DNA of 8,983 bases from FEN-1297 sp964498065. GTDB taxonomy: Bacteria; Bacteroidota; Ignavibacteria; Ignavibacteriales; Ignavibacteriaceae. The position numbers were made by a program, and so were the translations under genes. The notes under the pieces are model-generated. The model did not search any database, was not told where the DNA came from, and saw only the letters and a program-made list of their open reading frames with translations. Shown piece after piece: positions 1-6,887 of the stretch; position 1 is the stretch's first letter, and every line of letters starts with the position of its first letter. The stretch lies in assembly GCA_964498065.1 (NCBI GenBank), contig CAZCFZ010000133.1:1-8983 (forward strand). Reading direction: 5' to 3'.

Positions 1-422
1 AAGAATTATTAAAAAGTCTGAACGGCAGGGAACTAAATTTAATAATGGAAAGCATCGGAGGGAAAGTGCAAAAGATAGGATTTGATTTATTAGCTCCTAC
101 AGGGAAAATGGTAATTTACGGATTATCGGATTACTCATCACCTACTTTCCGACCAAATTATTTTAAACTAGCTTATAAGTATCTTACAAGACCCAAAGTA
201 GACGGGTTAACGCTGGTAGAAAATAATAAATCCGTTATGGGCTTCAATCTAATATGGCTTTATGATAGAGTTGAAATGTTAAAAGACTTTTTAAGTAAAA
301 TTAATGCACTCAATCTCGGTAAGCCTTATATAGGACATGTTTTTAATTTTGAAGAGTTAATAGAAGCCGTCAAATTATTTCAATCGGGAAAGACTAAAGG
401 GAAAGTGGTAATTAGGGTATAA
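1..422 (+). CDS. MDR-family quinone oxidoreductase (VAT-1-like), C-terminal part
   Basis: Only the last 139 codons are present. The frame is open from base 3, so the Met at base 45 is internal and the real start is upstream of the window. The fragment begins near the end of the nucleotide-binding Rossmann fold: IMESIGG (codons spanning bases 42-62) is the family's 'LDSxGG' strand-turn, followed by LLAPTGKMVIYG, the glycine-rich strand seen in zinc-independent quinone oxidoreductases. The later stretch ENNKSVMGFNLIWL resembles the 'ENKxxxGFSLL' segment of VAT-1-like proteins, and the end KGKVVIRV is the usual final strand of the family. Such enzymes are cytosolic and reduce quinones or enones with NADPH; the substrate here cannot be read. 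The gene ends in TAA and faces the small minus-strand gene at 477-650, 54 bases away. Confidence 0.88.
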   Translation, partial: ELLKSLNGRELNLIMESIGGKVQKIGFDLLAPTGKMVIYGLSDYSSPTFRPNYFKLAYKYLTRPKVDGLTLVENNKSVMGFNLIWLYDRVEMLKDFLSKINALNLGKPYIGHVFNFEELIEAVKLFQSGKTKGKVVIRV

Positions 423-476
423 AATCACCATGCATTTTGTTCCAATAATAATTCTAATCATTTTTAACTCTTTTAT

Positions 477-650
477 TCAGCTTACTTTCTCCACAATCAG
501 CGGAAAATTTATTTGGTGAACCCAGAAGGCTTTAAAAGCAACATTAGGAATTATTGCTACGATTTCTCCGGTTAAACTGTTTAAAAATTGTTCCAATTTG
601 TTCTCGTCCCTTGTCATTTTAATATTAAATCTGTGGACTTTATATTTCAT
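477..650 (-). CDS. small conserved hypothetical protein, 57 aa
   Basis: Reading the minus strand from the ATG at 650-648 to the TGA at 479-477 gives a 57-residue protein that starts MKYKVHRFNIKMTRDENKLE and continues through QFLNSLTGEIVAIIPNV to a final LIVEKVS. From memory this resembles a family of very short proteins in Chloroflexota and Ignavibacteria-like genomes (MKYKVHRF.IKMT.DQ..LEQFLNSL.GEVV.IIPNV, then a strand ending LIVEKV); I could not search to confirm. The pattern of strand, helix (LEQFLNSL), strand (EIVAIIPNV) and strand (FPLIVEKV) suggests a compact alpha/beta fold like the DUF4177 type. The segment between PNV and LIVEKV (AFKAFWVHQINFP) differs from what I remember and could be a lineage-specific change or early decay. 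The Shine-Dalgarno is weak (AGAGAT, about 14 bases before ATG). No function is known to me. It converges with the MDR gene. Confidence 0.5.
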   Translation of the reverse strand: MKYKVHRFNIKMTRDENKLEQFLNSLTGEIVAIIPNVAFKAFWVHQINFPLIVEKVS

Positions 651-683
651 TTTTAATTATTAATCTCTGTAGATGAACAACTA

Positions 684-785
684 TTAATTCGGCAAGAATA
701 TTTGAGAAGATTTTTCAGATCGCGCAAATGTATTATATAGTTTATCAGGACCAGTAACAATCCCTTTATACTCATTTCTCACCAT
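684..785 (-). CDS. possible 33-aa ORF upstream of the small conserved gene
   Basis: The minus strand carries an ATG at 785-783 and runs 33 codons to the TAA at 686-684, giving MVRNEYKGIVTGPDKLYNTF and then ARSEKSSQIFLPN. The composition is that of a soluble protein and unlike the Ile/Asn/Lys noise expected from 70% AT sequence. It lies 33 bases upstream of the 57-aa gene on the same strand, so the two could share a transcript. There is an in-frame TGA just before the ATG, no clear Shine-Dalgarno, and I recognise no family. It could be a remnant of a longer gene or chance. Confidence 0.2.
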   Translation of the reverse strand: MVRNEYKGIVTGPDKLYNTFARSEKSSQIFLPN

Positions 786-861
786 TCATGTAAATTACAA
801 TGTGTAAAAAATCAAAATAAATTCATTTTAAGTTCTAATTGCTGACTTTAACCTTATATTC

Positions 862-890
862 TTGACTTTCACGGATAAAACAATTATTTA
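862..890 (+). promoter_or_regulatory. weak sigma70-like promoter candidate before the propeller sensor
   Basis: TTGACT at 862-867 and TATTTA at 885-890 are 17 bases apart, about 80 bases upstream of the ATG at 969. The -35 fits well and the -10 poorly. The leader also has TATTATTTG at 933-941, which resembles the Bacteroides -7 box TAnnTTTG but with one extra base. Neither is strong. Apart from the two minus-strand ORFs I see nothing else in 423-968. Confidence 0.2.
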
Positions 891-968
891 CTAAATAGTT
901 TTTAAATGATTTTAATTCTCTTAATAGCAATATATTATTTGATTTAAAATTTTTAAGGAGCATTTCTT

Positions 969-3900
969 ATGAATGCTTCAATTACAAAAGGGAAAGTATT
1001 ATTAAAAGCATTTCTTTTAATTTTTACTATAATAAATATTATTTATCCGCAGATTAGCGATATATCATTTGATCATATTTCACTTGAAGACGGTCTCTCG
1101 CAAAGCATAGTTAAATGTATTCTTCAGGATAAAAACGGATTTATGTATTTCGGTACAGAGGATGGATTAAACATTTACGATGCATATGCATTTACAATAT
1201 TAAGAAATTCGCCCCGTGATCCTAACAGTTTAAGTTATAATGATATTACAACCCTTTGTGAGGATAATATTGGAAGATTATGGATTGGAACGTTCAATTC
1301 CGGTATGAATCTTTATATCCCGGATAAAAAGGAAATAATAAGATTTAATTTTAAATTACAGAACACCAACAGTCTTAGTAACAATAACATTAATGCGGCA
1401 GTATTAGACAATAAAGGGAATATATGGATTGGAACAGACTTTGGTCTTAATAGAATTAATACTTCAATTAAAGATTCCGGATTTGTTATAGAAAGAGGAG
1501 TGATGGATTCCTCACGAAACGCTTTACTTGAAGATGTTAAGGTGCTGTCTTTATTATTCGATAAACACGATGTTCTATGGATCGGAACGACAAGTGGATT
1601 ATTTAAAGTTTTCAAAAAAGGCGGAAGTAAATTTTTTACAATTCTTAATTTCAAATATGAACTGAATAATAAAAATTCTTTAAGTAATAATACTGTTCGC
1701 TCAATCTATGAAGACACGGGAGGAGAAATATGGGTAGGTACGGATAAAGGTTTAAATAAAATTTCGTTAAAAGAGAGAAATTCCATATCGCCTAAGTTTT
1801 ATAAATATTTTCATTCCTCTGCTAATAAGAAATCAATCAGCAATGATGAAATATATGCAATTTGTGAAGATCTTTCAGGTTTGATTTGGATTGGCACTAA
1901 CGGCGGCGGAATAAATATTTATAATAAGAAAAAAGATCAATTTACATCATACCGGTTTGATCCTTTGGATGATCGATCTTTAAGTGCAAATGAGATAAGA
2001 TCATTGTATTTAGATAGGTCGGGTATTATGTGGATAGGAACATACGGAAGCGGAATCAATAAAGTATCGAGAAAAACCGGACAGTTTTATCATTATAAAT
2101 ATAGAACAAATGATTCAAATTCATTAAGCCATTCTATTATTTGGTCGTTTTATCAGGATAATGACAGCATCCTCTGGATAGGAACTCATAACGGCTTAAA
2201 TAGATTGGATAGAAAAACAAACTCTTATAAACATTATGTACATCTTCAAAATAAAAACAGTCTATCCAATAATGTGGTTAGAGTTATTACACCCATCGAA
2301 AACGGCAAACTATTATTAGGCACTAATGGGGGAGGAGTAGATGAATTCGATACTAGAACAGGCCGATTTAATAACTGGCATCATGATCCTAAGAATCCGA
2401 ATAGTTTAATCTATGATGAAATCAGAGCCATTTATAAAGATAAGGATGGCATTATATGGATAGGTACTTACGGCGGAGGTTTGGACAGGTTCAATCCAAC
2501 AACCGGATTATTCAAACATTATTTTAATATTCCCAATGATTCTAAAAGCCTTAGTCAAAATTATGTGAGAGTTATAGTTGAAGATAACAACGGCTATCTC
2601 TGGATAGGTACAGAGGGCGGAGGCTTAAATAAATTTGATAAAAAAAATGAAAAATTTATTCATTACAGAGCAAGAATTAATTCTATCAATTCATTACAGA
2701 GTGATTATATATTTTCAATTCTCATTGATCCGGCTGGTTTTTTGTGGCTGGGTACTTTCGGAGGCGGATTAAATAAATTTTATCTTGAAACCGGCAAATG
2801 TAAAATTTATACTGTTAATGACGGATTGTGCAGCAATTCTATTTACGGTATAGTAAAAGATAACAAAGGCAACCTCTGGTTAAGTACAAATAACGGATTA
2901 TCGAGATTTGATCCTTTAAAGGAAAAGTTTAAAAACTATAATGTGAAAGACGGACTGCAGGACAATGAATTTAATGGAGGATCGTATTACAAAACAAAAA
3001 ATGGTGAATTATTATTCGGCGGGATTAATGGATTCAATGCTTTTTATCCTGTTACCATAAAGGACAATAATTATATACCTCCTGTTGTTTTAACTTCATT
3101 TAAAGTATTTAACAGAGAAATTAATTTTTCAAAACCGTTAACTTCGATTAAAGAAATTGAGCTTCCGTATTCAGATAATATTTTTTCATTTGAATTTGCT
3201 GCCTTAGATTATTTTTCACCGGAGAAAAATAAATACGCATATAAGTTGGAAGGCGTTGATAAAGATTGGGTTTATATTAGTGCAGACAAAAGGTTTGCCG
3301 GTTATACTTTGCTCAGCCCCGGTAATTACAACTTTCTGGTGAAAGGATCTAACAGTGATGGTGTATGGAATGAAAACGGACTAAAATTATTTATTAGGAT
3401 AATTCCTCCTTTCTGGCAAAGGTTTTGGTTCATTATTCTTATTTCTTTAGTAATTATTTGTGTTGCCTTCCTCCTTTATTTGAGAAGATTGAAAATCATA
3501 AGAATGAAAGTTGAACTCCAGACTGCACATGATGCACAACTGTCAATTATGCCTGAATCGGATCCCATTAATGATAATCTGGATGTATCAGGTATCTGTA
3601 TACCTGCAAACGAAGTAGGCGGTGATTTCTTCGATTATTTTCAGCAGGGTGTTGATGGGAAAAGATTTGGAATTATAATTGGAGATGTATCCGGTAAAGC
3701 AATGAAAGCAGCCGTTACCGCAATAATGACAAGCGGGATGATTATGTCCGAAATCAGATCACAAAATAGTATTAATAAAATTTTAGATAATGTAAATTCT
3801 TCTCTAATTAATAAAATTGAAAAAAGAATGTTCGTTTCTATGTGTATCTGCGTTATAGATACGGAAAATATGAAATTATCGGTAGCGAATGCAGGATTAA

Positions 3901-4241
3901 CCAGGCCGATTTTATTATCCGGGAGCAAGATTGAATTCCTTCAATCTGATGGGCCAAGATTACCCCTTGGGGTCAAATCGGATATTCATTATAAAGTATC
4001 AACTTATGATATTAAAAAAGAAGATTTAATATTTTTAACTACAGACGGAATTGATGAAGCAGAAAACGCAAATCGTGAATTATTCGGTGTTGAAAGATTA
4101 AAAAATCATATTTTATCAATATCAGCCAATCATTTATCTGTTTCCGAAATGAAGGATTCAATAATAAAAGAAGTGCAGAAATTTATTAAAAAAAATAAGT
4201 CCGATGATGATATGACTGTGCTGGTAATAAAGGTTAAATAA
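969..4241 (+). CDS. two-component-regulator propeller sensor fused to SpoIIE/PP2C serine phosphatase
   Basis: The protein has 1090 aa. The start is well supported: AAGGAG at 955-960, 8 bases before ATG. Residues 10-28 are a hydrophobic signal peptide or anchor. Residues 29-690 hold fourteen propeller blades, each marked by a variant of W-[IVL]-G-T: at 59 (MYFGT), 104, 152, 203, 254, 306, 354, 402, 448 (LLLGT), 496, 544, 592, 636 (LWLST) and 681 (LLFGG). Fourteen fits two seven-bladed propellers, as in hybrid sensors of Bacteroides. A Y_Y_Y domain covers about 702-812 (LDYFSPEKNKYAYKLEGVDKDW). One membrane helix lies at 819-838. Residues 845-862 (VELQTAHDAQLSIMPESD) are the RsbU-like helix before the phosphatase. 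The PP2C domain (870-1090) keeps its metal-binding acids: GGDFFDY (D886, D889), GDVSGK (D906), TTDGIDEAE (D1026, E1030) and DDDMT (D1080/D1081). NAGLTRP replaces the common NAGHxPP; I recall this as normal in related proteins. The likely role is to sense an extracellular, perhaps sugar-like, ligand and dephosphorylate an anti-anti-sigma protein inside. No such partner is encoded in this window. Confidence 0.93.
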   Translation: MNASITKGKVLLKAFLLIFTIINIIYPQISDISFDHISLEDGLSQSIVKCILQDKNGFMYFGTEDGLNIYDAYAFTILRNSPRDPNSLSYNDITTLCEDNIGRLWIGTFNSGMNLYIPDKKEIIRFNFKLQNTNSLSNNNINAAVLDNKGNIWIGTDFGLNRINTSIKDSGFVIERGVMDSSRNALLEDVKVLSLLFDKHDVLWIGTTSGLFKVFKKGGSKFFTILNFKYELNNKNSLSNNTVRSIYEDTGGEIWVGTDKGLNKISLKERNSISPKFYKYFHSSANKKSISNDEIYAICEDLSGLIWIGTNGGGINIYNKKKDQFTSYRFDPLDDRSLSANEIRSLYLDRSGIMWIGTYGSGINKVSRKTGQFYHYKYRTNDSNSLSHSIIWSFYQDNDSILWIGTHNGLNRLDRKTNSYKHYVHLQNKNSLSNNVVRVITPIENGKLLLGTNGGGVDEFDTRTGRFNNWHHDPKNPNSLIYDEIRAIYKDKDGIIWIGTYGGGLDRFNPTTGLFKHYFNIPNDSKSLSQNYVRVIVEDNNGYLWIGTEGGGLNKFDKKNEKFIHYRARINSINSLQSDYIFSILIDPAGFLWLGTFGGGLNKFYLETGKCKIYTVNDGLCSNSIYGIVKDNKGNLWLSTNNGLSRFDPLKEKFKNYNVKDGLQDNEFNGGSYYKTKNGELLFGGINGFNAFYPVTIKDNNYIPPVVLTSFKVFNREINFSKPLTSIKEIELPYSDNIFSFEFAALDYFSPEKNKYAYKLEGVDKDWVYISADKRFAGYTLLSPGNYNFLVKGSNSDGVWNENGLKLFIRIIPPFWQRFWFIILISLVIICVAFLLYLRRLKIIRMKVELQTAHDAQLSIMPESDPINDNLDVSGICIPANEVGGDFFDYFQQGVDGKRFGIIIGDVSGKAMKAAVTAIMTSGMIMSEIRSQNSINKILDNVNSSLINKIEKRMFVSMCICVIDTENMKLSVANAGLTRPILLSGSKIEFLQSDGPRLPLGVKSDIHYKVSTYDIKKEDLIFLTTDGIDEAENANRELFGVERLKNHILSISANHLSVSEMKDSIIKEVQKFIKKNKSDDDMTVLVIKVK
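1143..3023 (+). repeat. coding repeat: fourteen propeller blades, near 144-base period
   Basis: The blade motifs are spaced 44-52 residues apart. Several neighbouring blades are exactly 48 residues (144 bases) apart: the Trp codons at 2457, 2601 and 2745 each begin a near-copy of TGG-ATA-GGT-ACN followed by GGCGGAGG or GGAGGCGG. A second shared element precedes each motif, N-S-L-S/N at the start of the blade (for example 135-138, 236-239, 430-433, 478-480). The blades around 354-600 are the most alike, which suggests recent duplication or recombination there. The outer blades (59, 448, 636 and 681) are the most diverged. Confidence 0.7.
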
Positions 4242-4248
4242 CCGATTA

Positions 4249-4268
4249 TTATTAATTTTTATTAATAA
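4249..4268 (+). terminator. AT-only hairpin just after the sensor gene
   Basis: TTATTAAT (4249-4256), the loop TTTT and ATTAATAA (4261-4268) form a perfect 8-bp stem beginning 8 bases after the stop codon. It has no G-C pair and no long T tract after it, so it would be a weak intrinsic terminator at best. Its position and symmetry are the only support. Confidence 0.3.
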
Positions 4269-4307
4269 ATTTATTCTCCATCAAAATTCACAAAGTTACC
4301 TCCTTAA

Positions 4308-4648
4308 AGTGTCGCAATAAATTTATGAGTAAATCCATCCAAACACTGCTGATCTTCTACTTGAAAGAGATTTGCACCATGATTCATTTTTTCGGAGTTG
4401 TCTGTATAGAAGATTATATTAATAGCCTATAATTCAAGAAGAGGAATCAATTTATTTCTTTATTTTGAATTAATATACTCGATTAAAAACTTATTTTTGA
4501 ATAACAATTTCTGATCGAAAATTTTTTTTGCTAAAGGATGTCATGGTAAGCGGAGTCGAGCCAAAACATCCTTTAATTTCATTAAATCCCTCGTCTTCGT
4601 TCTGGATGACAAAAAATAATTTTCAAGATTTAAGCAAATTAGGACACT
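4308..4648. mobile_element. possible remnant of a small transposable element
   Basis: AGTGTCGCAAT begins at 4308, and its inverted counterpart ATTAGGACACT ends at 4648 (reading inward AGTGTCCTAAT), so matching ends point inward around 341 bases. On the minus strand, an open frame runs into the left end: MNHGANLFQVEDQQCLDGFT then HKFIATL, stop, at 4387-4304. This looks like the C-terminus of a protein that finishes inside an element end, as many transposases do. I do not recognise the transposase family. The rest of the interior has no coding potential and contains the palindromic unit at 4532-4610. The matching ends are short (AGTGTC plus scattered bases), so chance is possible. Confidence 0.25.
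4532..4610. repeat. palindromic dispersed-repeat-like unit (REP/MITE type)
   Basis: TAAAGGATG (4532-4540) pairs perfectly with CATCCTTTA (4567-4575) around a 26-base loop. A wider symmetry starts GTCAT at 4540 and ends ATGAC at 4610. The outer arms (GTCATGGTAAGCGGAGTCGAG and the reverse of TCGTCTTCGTTCTGGATGAC) match at about 15 of 23 positions. The wording GTCATG.TAAGCGGAGTCGA ... TTCGTTC.GGATGAC is, from memory, the style of a short repeat scattered between genes in many Bacteroidota, Chlorobi and cyanobacterial genomes. It is richer in G+C than the flanks. The unit has no gene and could fold as RNA. Confidence 0.5.
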
Positions 4649-4727
4649 ACCATAAAATAGGATCCCTCCCCTTAAATAATTATAAAATAATACGATAATA
4701 TGATATAGTAATTAGGAAAGTAACAAA

Positions 4728-6866
4728 ATGAAATGGTTTACTAATCTTAAGCTTTCAAGGAAGCTTCAATTCATAATATTTATCTTTGCGTTTGGTATTA
4801 TAATCTTTGGATTGACTTCATTTAATACAATTGAAAAAATAAGAATAAATGGTAATATGTATTCCCAAATTATTCAGGGTAAAGACTTAATAGCTGATAT
4901 TCTGCCTCCTTCTGATTATATTGTCGAATCATATCTAAATGCATTCCAGATATTGAACGAGAATAGCGCTGATACATTGCAGCAATTAATAGCAAAATCG
5001 AAGGATCTTAGACATGAATATGAAGTTCGACATGATTATTGGGCTAAAGTATTGCCACAAAGTAAGATGAAAGACTATTTAATAGATAAATCATATCATC
5101 CTGCAATTGATTTCTATGATTTAAGAGACAATAAATTTATTCCATTGGTATTGAGCGGCCGGAAAAAACAAGCTGAGCAATTACTTAATGGGCAAATGAA
5201 ACAAAAATATAAATTGCATAAATCTTATATTGATAAAGTTGTAAAGCTTGCTGCAGCCCAAGATCGACACGTTGAAAATGATGCAAAAGATATTATTTAT
5301 GCAAGGGAAGTCGGTTTAATAATCATTGGAATAACTATATTATTAATTTTATTTTTTGTAGTTTCCCAAATGTTTAAGAATATAACCAAGCCGATAAATA
5401 AAGTTCTTACTATGGCAAAGGAACTTTCTTTGGGGCATGTAAAAGCCAGATCAAATATTGATTCAAACGATGAAATTGGAATATTGGCTAAAACGATGGA
5501 TGGAATGGCCCAAAACCTGGATGCATTTGCTTCAAAACTTCATAGAATTGCATTAGGGGATGTTTCAGTGATTAGTAATTCTTCGGATGAAAACGATTTA
5601 TTAGCTCCGGCATTAAATGCAATATCTTCAACTCTTAAAAATTTGATTAATGAAATCAGTAAATTAACAAAAGCTGCTCTGGAAGGAAAATTAAATGAAC
5701 ATGGTGATGAGAGCAGATTCAAAGGCGGATATAAGGAAATTATTTCGGGAGTTAATGCTACTTTAGATGCAATGGTAAAACCGATTAAAGAAGCTAATGA
5801 AGTATTAGGCATATTAGCAAAGGGAGATTTGACTATTCGAATTATCAATGATTATGAAGGTGATTTTTCAATATTTAAAAATAGTATAAACGGATTAGCA
5901 GTTTCATTTAATGAAGCCATAACAAACGTAATGGATGCAGTACAGGCAACAGCAAGTGTATCAAACGAAATATCTTCATCGACAGAAGAAATGGCAGCCG
6001 GATCAAGCGAACAAAGCCAGCAGTCAAGAGAAATAGCCGGGGCAATTGAAGAAATGACAAAAACTATTCTTGAGACAACAAAGAATGCAAGTTCGGCAGC
6101 CACAGCCGCACAAGAAGCAGGCAATACGGCTAAGGAAGACGGAGCAGTTGTAAAGGAAACGATAAAAGGTATGAACCGGATAGCTGAAGTAGTAAGAAAG
6201 TCAGCTCAAACAGTACAAGAATTAGGGAAGGGAAGTGATCAAATAGGTGAAATTGTACAGGTAATAGATGATATAGCAGACCAGACAAACCTGCTGGCAT
6301 TAAATGCAGCTATAGAAGCGGCCAGGGCAGGAGAACAAGGAAGAGGTTTTGCTGTGGTAGCCGATGAGGTAAGGAAGTTAGCAGAGCGGACAACAAAGGC
6401 TACAAAAGAAATTGCCGAAATGATAAAGAAGATTCAGAAAGATACGGGAGAGGCGGTAAGGTCAATGACAGAAGGAACTGCAGAAGTTGAGAATGGAATT
6501 CAGTTAGCCGATAAGGCGGGAAAATCGTTGGAAGAAATTATAGAAGGATCAAACCGTGTTGTTGATATAGCAACGCAGGTAGCGGCAGCAAGTGAGGAAC
6601 AGTCATCGGCATCGGAACAAATTAGCAAGAATATAGAGTCAATAGCAAATGTAACAAATCAGAACGCAGCGGAAATCCAGCAAGTAACAAGGTCGTCGGA
6701 AGATTTAAGCAGGTTGACTGAGAATCTGCGAGAATTGATATCTCAATTCAAGATAAATGAAAGAACTAAAAAAAGTAATATGGAAGACATTGGAGAAGAT
6801 GAAAAAATAAGCAAGTCGTATATTCGGCATAATGGAAAAATAGTTCATAACCAAAATGATTTTTAA
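4728..6866 (+). CDS. methyl-accepting chemotaxis protein
   Basis: The protein has 712 aa. The start has AGGAAAG 7 bases upstream. Membrane helix 1 is at about 13-31, and a roughly 160-residue outer domain follows (32-193). It looks all-helical and begins with ADILPPSDYIVESYLNAFQ, a motif I remember from the sensor domain of other chemoreceptors; the ligand is unknown. Helix 2 is at 194-215. A HAMP domain follows (about 216-270, PINKVLTMAKELSLGHVKAR...DEIGILAKTM). Two further HAMP-like units appear at about 271-330 and 350-400 (GDLTIRI...F), so this is a poly-HAMP receptor. The cytoplasmic signalling coiled coil (410-676) has the invariant tip at about 513-555, including DQTNLLALNAAIEAARAGE and GRGFAVVADEVRKLAERT, which binds CheA and CheW. 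Likely methylation segments are STEEMAAGSSEQS (418-430) and AASEEQSSASEQ (620-631). The 36-residue tail ends HNQNDF with no NWETF-like CheR tether. cheW follows 21 bases later. Confidence 0.95.
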   Translation: MKWFTNLKLSRKLQFIIFIFAFGIIIFGLTSFNTIEKIRINGNMYSQIIQGKDLIADILPPSDYIVESYLNAFQILNENSADTLQQLIAKSKDLRHEYEVRHDYWAKVLPQSKMKDYLIDKSYHPAIDFYDLRDNKFIPLVLSGRKKQAEQLLNGQMKQKYKLHKSYIDKVVKLAAAQDRHVENDAKDIIYAREVGLIIIGITILLILFFVVSQMFKNITKPINKVLTMAKELSLGHVKARSNIDSNDEIGILAKTMDGMAQNLDAFASKLHRIALGDVSVISNSSDENDLLAPALNAISSTLKNLINEISKLTKAALEGKLNEHGDESRFKGGYKEIISGVNATLDAMVKPIKEANEVLGILAKGDLTIRIINDYEGDFSIFKNSINGLAVSFNEAITNVMDAVQATASVSNEISSSTEEMAAGSSEQSQQSREIAGAIEEMTKTILETTKNASSAATAAQEAGNTAKEDGAVVKETIKGMNRIAEVVRKSAQTVQELGKGSDQIGEIVQVIDDIADQTNLLALNAAIEAARAGEQGRGFAVVADEVRKLAERTTKATKEIAEMIKKIQKDTGEAVRSMTEGTAEVENGIQLADKAGKSLEEIIEGSNRVVDIATQVAAASEEQSSASEQISKNIESIANVTNQNAAEIQQVTRSSEDLSRLTENLRELISQFKINERTKKSNMEDIGEDEKISKSYIRHNGKIVHNQNDF

Positions 6867-6887
6867 ACAGAAATAAAAAAAAAAGAT

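Larger units (their letters stand above)
4242..4727. other. 486-base intergenic region between sensor and chemotaxis pair
   Basis: It contains no full gene. It holds the AT hairpin at 4249-4268, a minus-strand perfect Shine-Dalgarno-like TAAGGAGGTAA at 4306-4296 with only a nine-codon ORF after it, the transposon-like ends at 4308 and 4648, and the palindromic unit at 4532-4610. The last 80 bases (4650-4727) are the leader of the MCP gene: AT-rich, with TATAAAATAATACGATAATAT suggesting a -10 but no convincing -35, and AGGAAAG at 4714-4720 as ribosome-binding site. The MCP-cheW promoter is probably in this last part. Confidence 0.6.

Noticed and set aside
45..47. ATG as the start of the first gene
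   Set aside because: The frame is open to the left edge and the residues before it (GRELNLI) continue the Rossmann fold; this Met is internal.
1313..1654. 113-codon minus-strand ORF in the sensor gene
   Set aside because: It is antisense to the propeller repeats, has no ribosome-binding site and no recognisable protein; it is a shadow of the plus-strand gene.
3641..3928. 95-codon minus-strand ORF
   Set aside because: It is antisense to the phosphatase domain, whose plus-strand motifs are unambiguous.
4325..4432. 35-codon plus-strand ORF (MSKSIQTLLIFYLKEICTMI...)
   Set aside because: It has no ribosome-binding site and lies opposite the more protein-like minus-strand fragment; it is probably chance.
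4464..4499. TTTG ... TATTTTTG as a Bacteroides-type promoter for the MCP
   Set aside because: The spacer is 24 bases, longer than usual, and the site is more than 220 bases from the start, with the palindromic unit in between.
5540..6124. Two minus-strand ORFs within the MCP gene
   Set aside because: They are shadows of the low-stop antisense frame opposite Ala/Glu/Ser-rich coding sequence.
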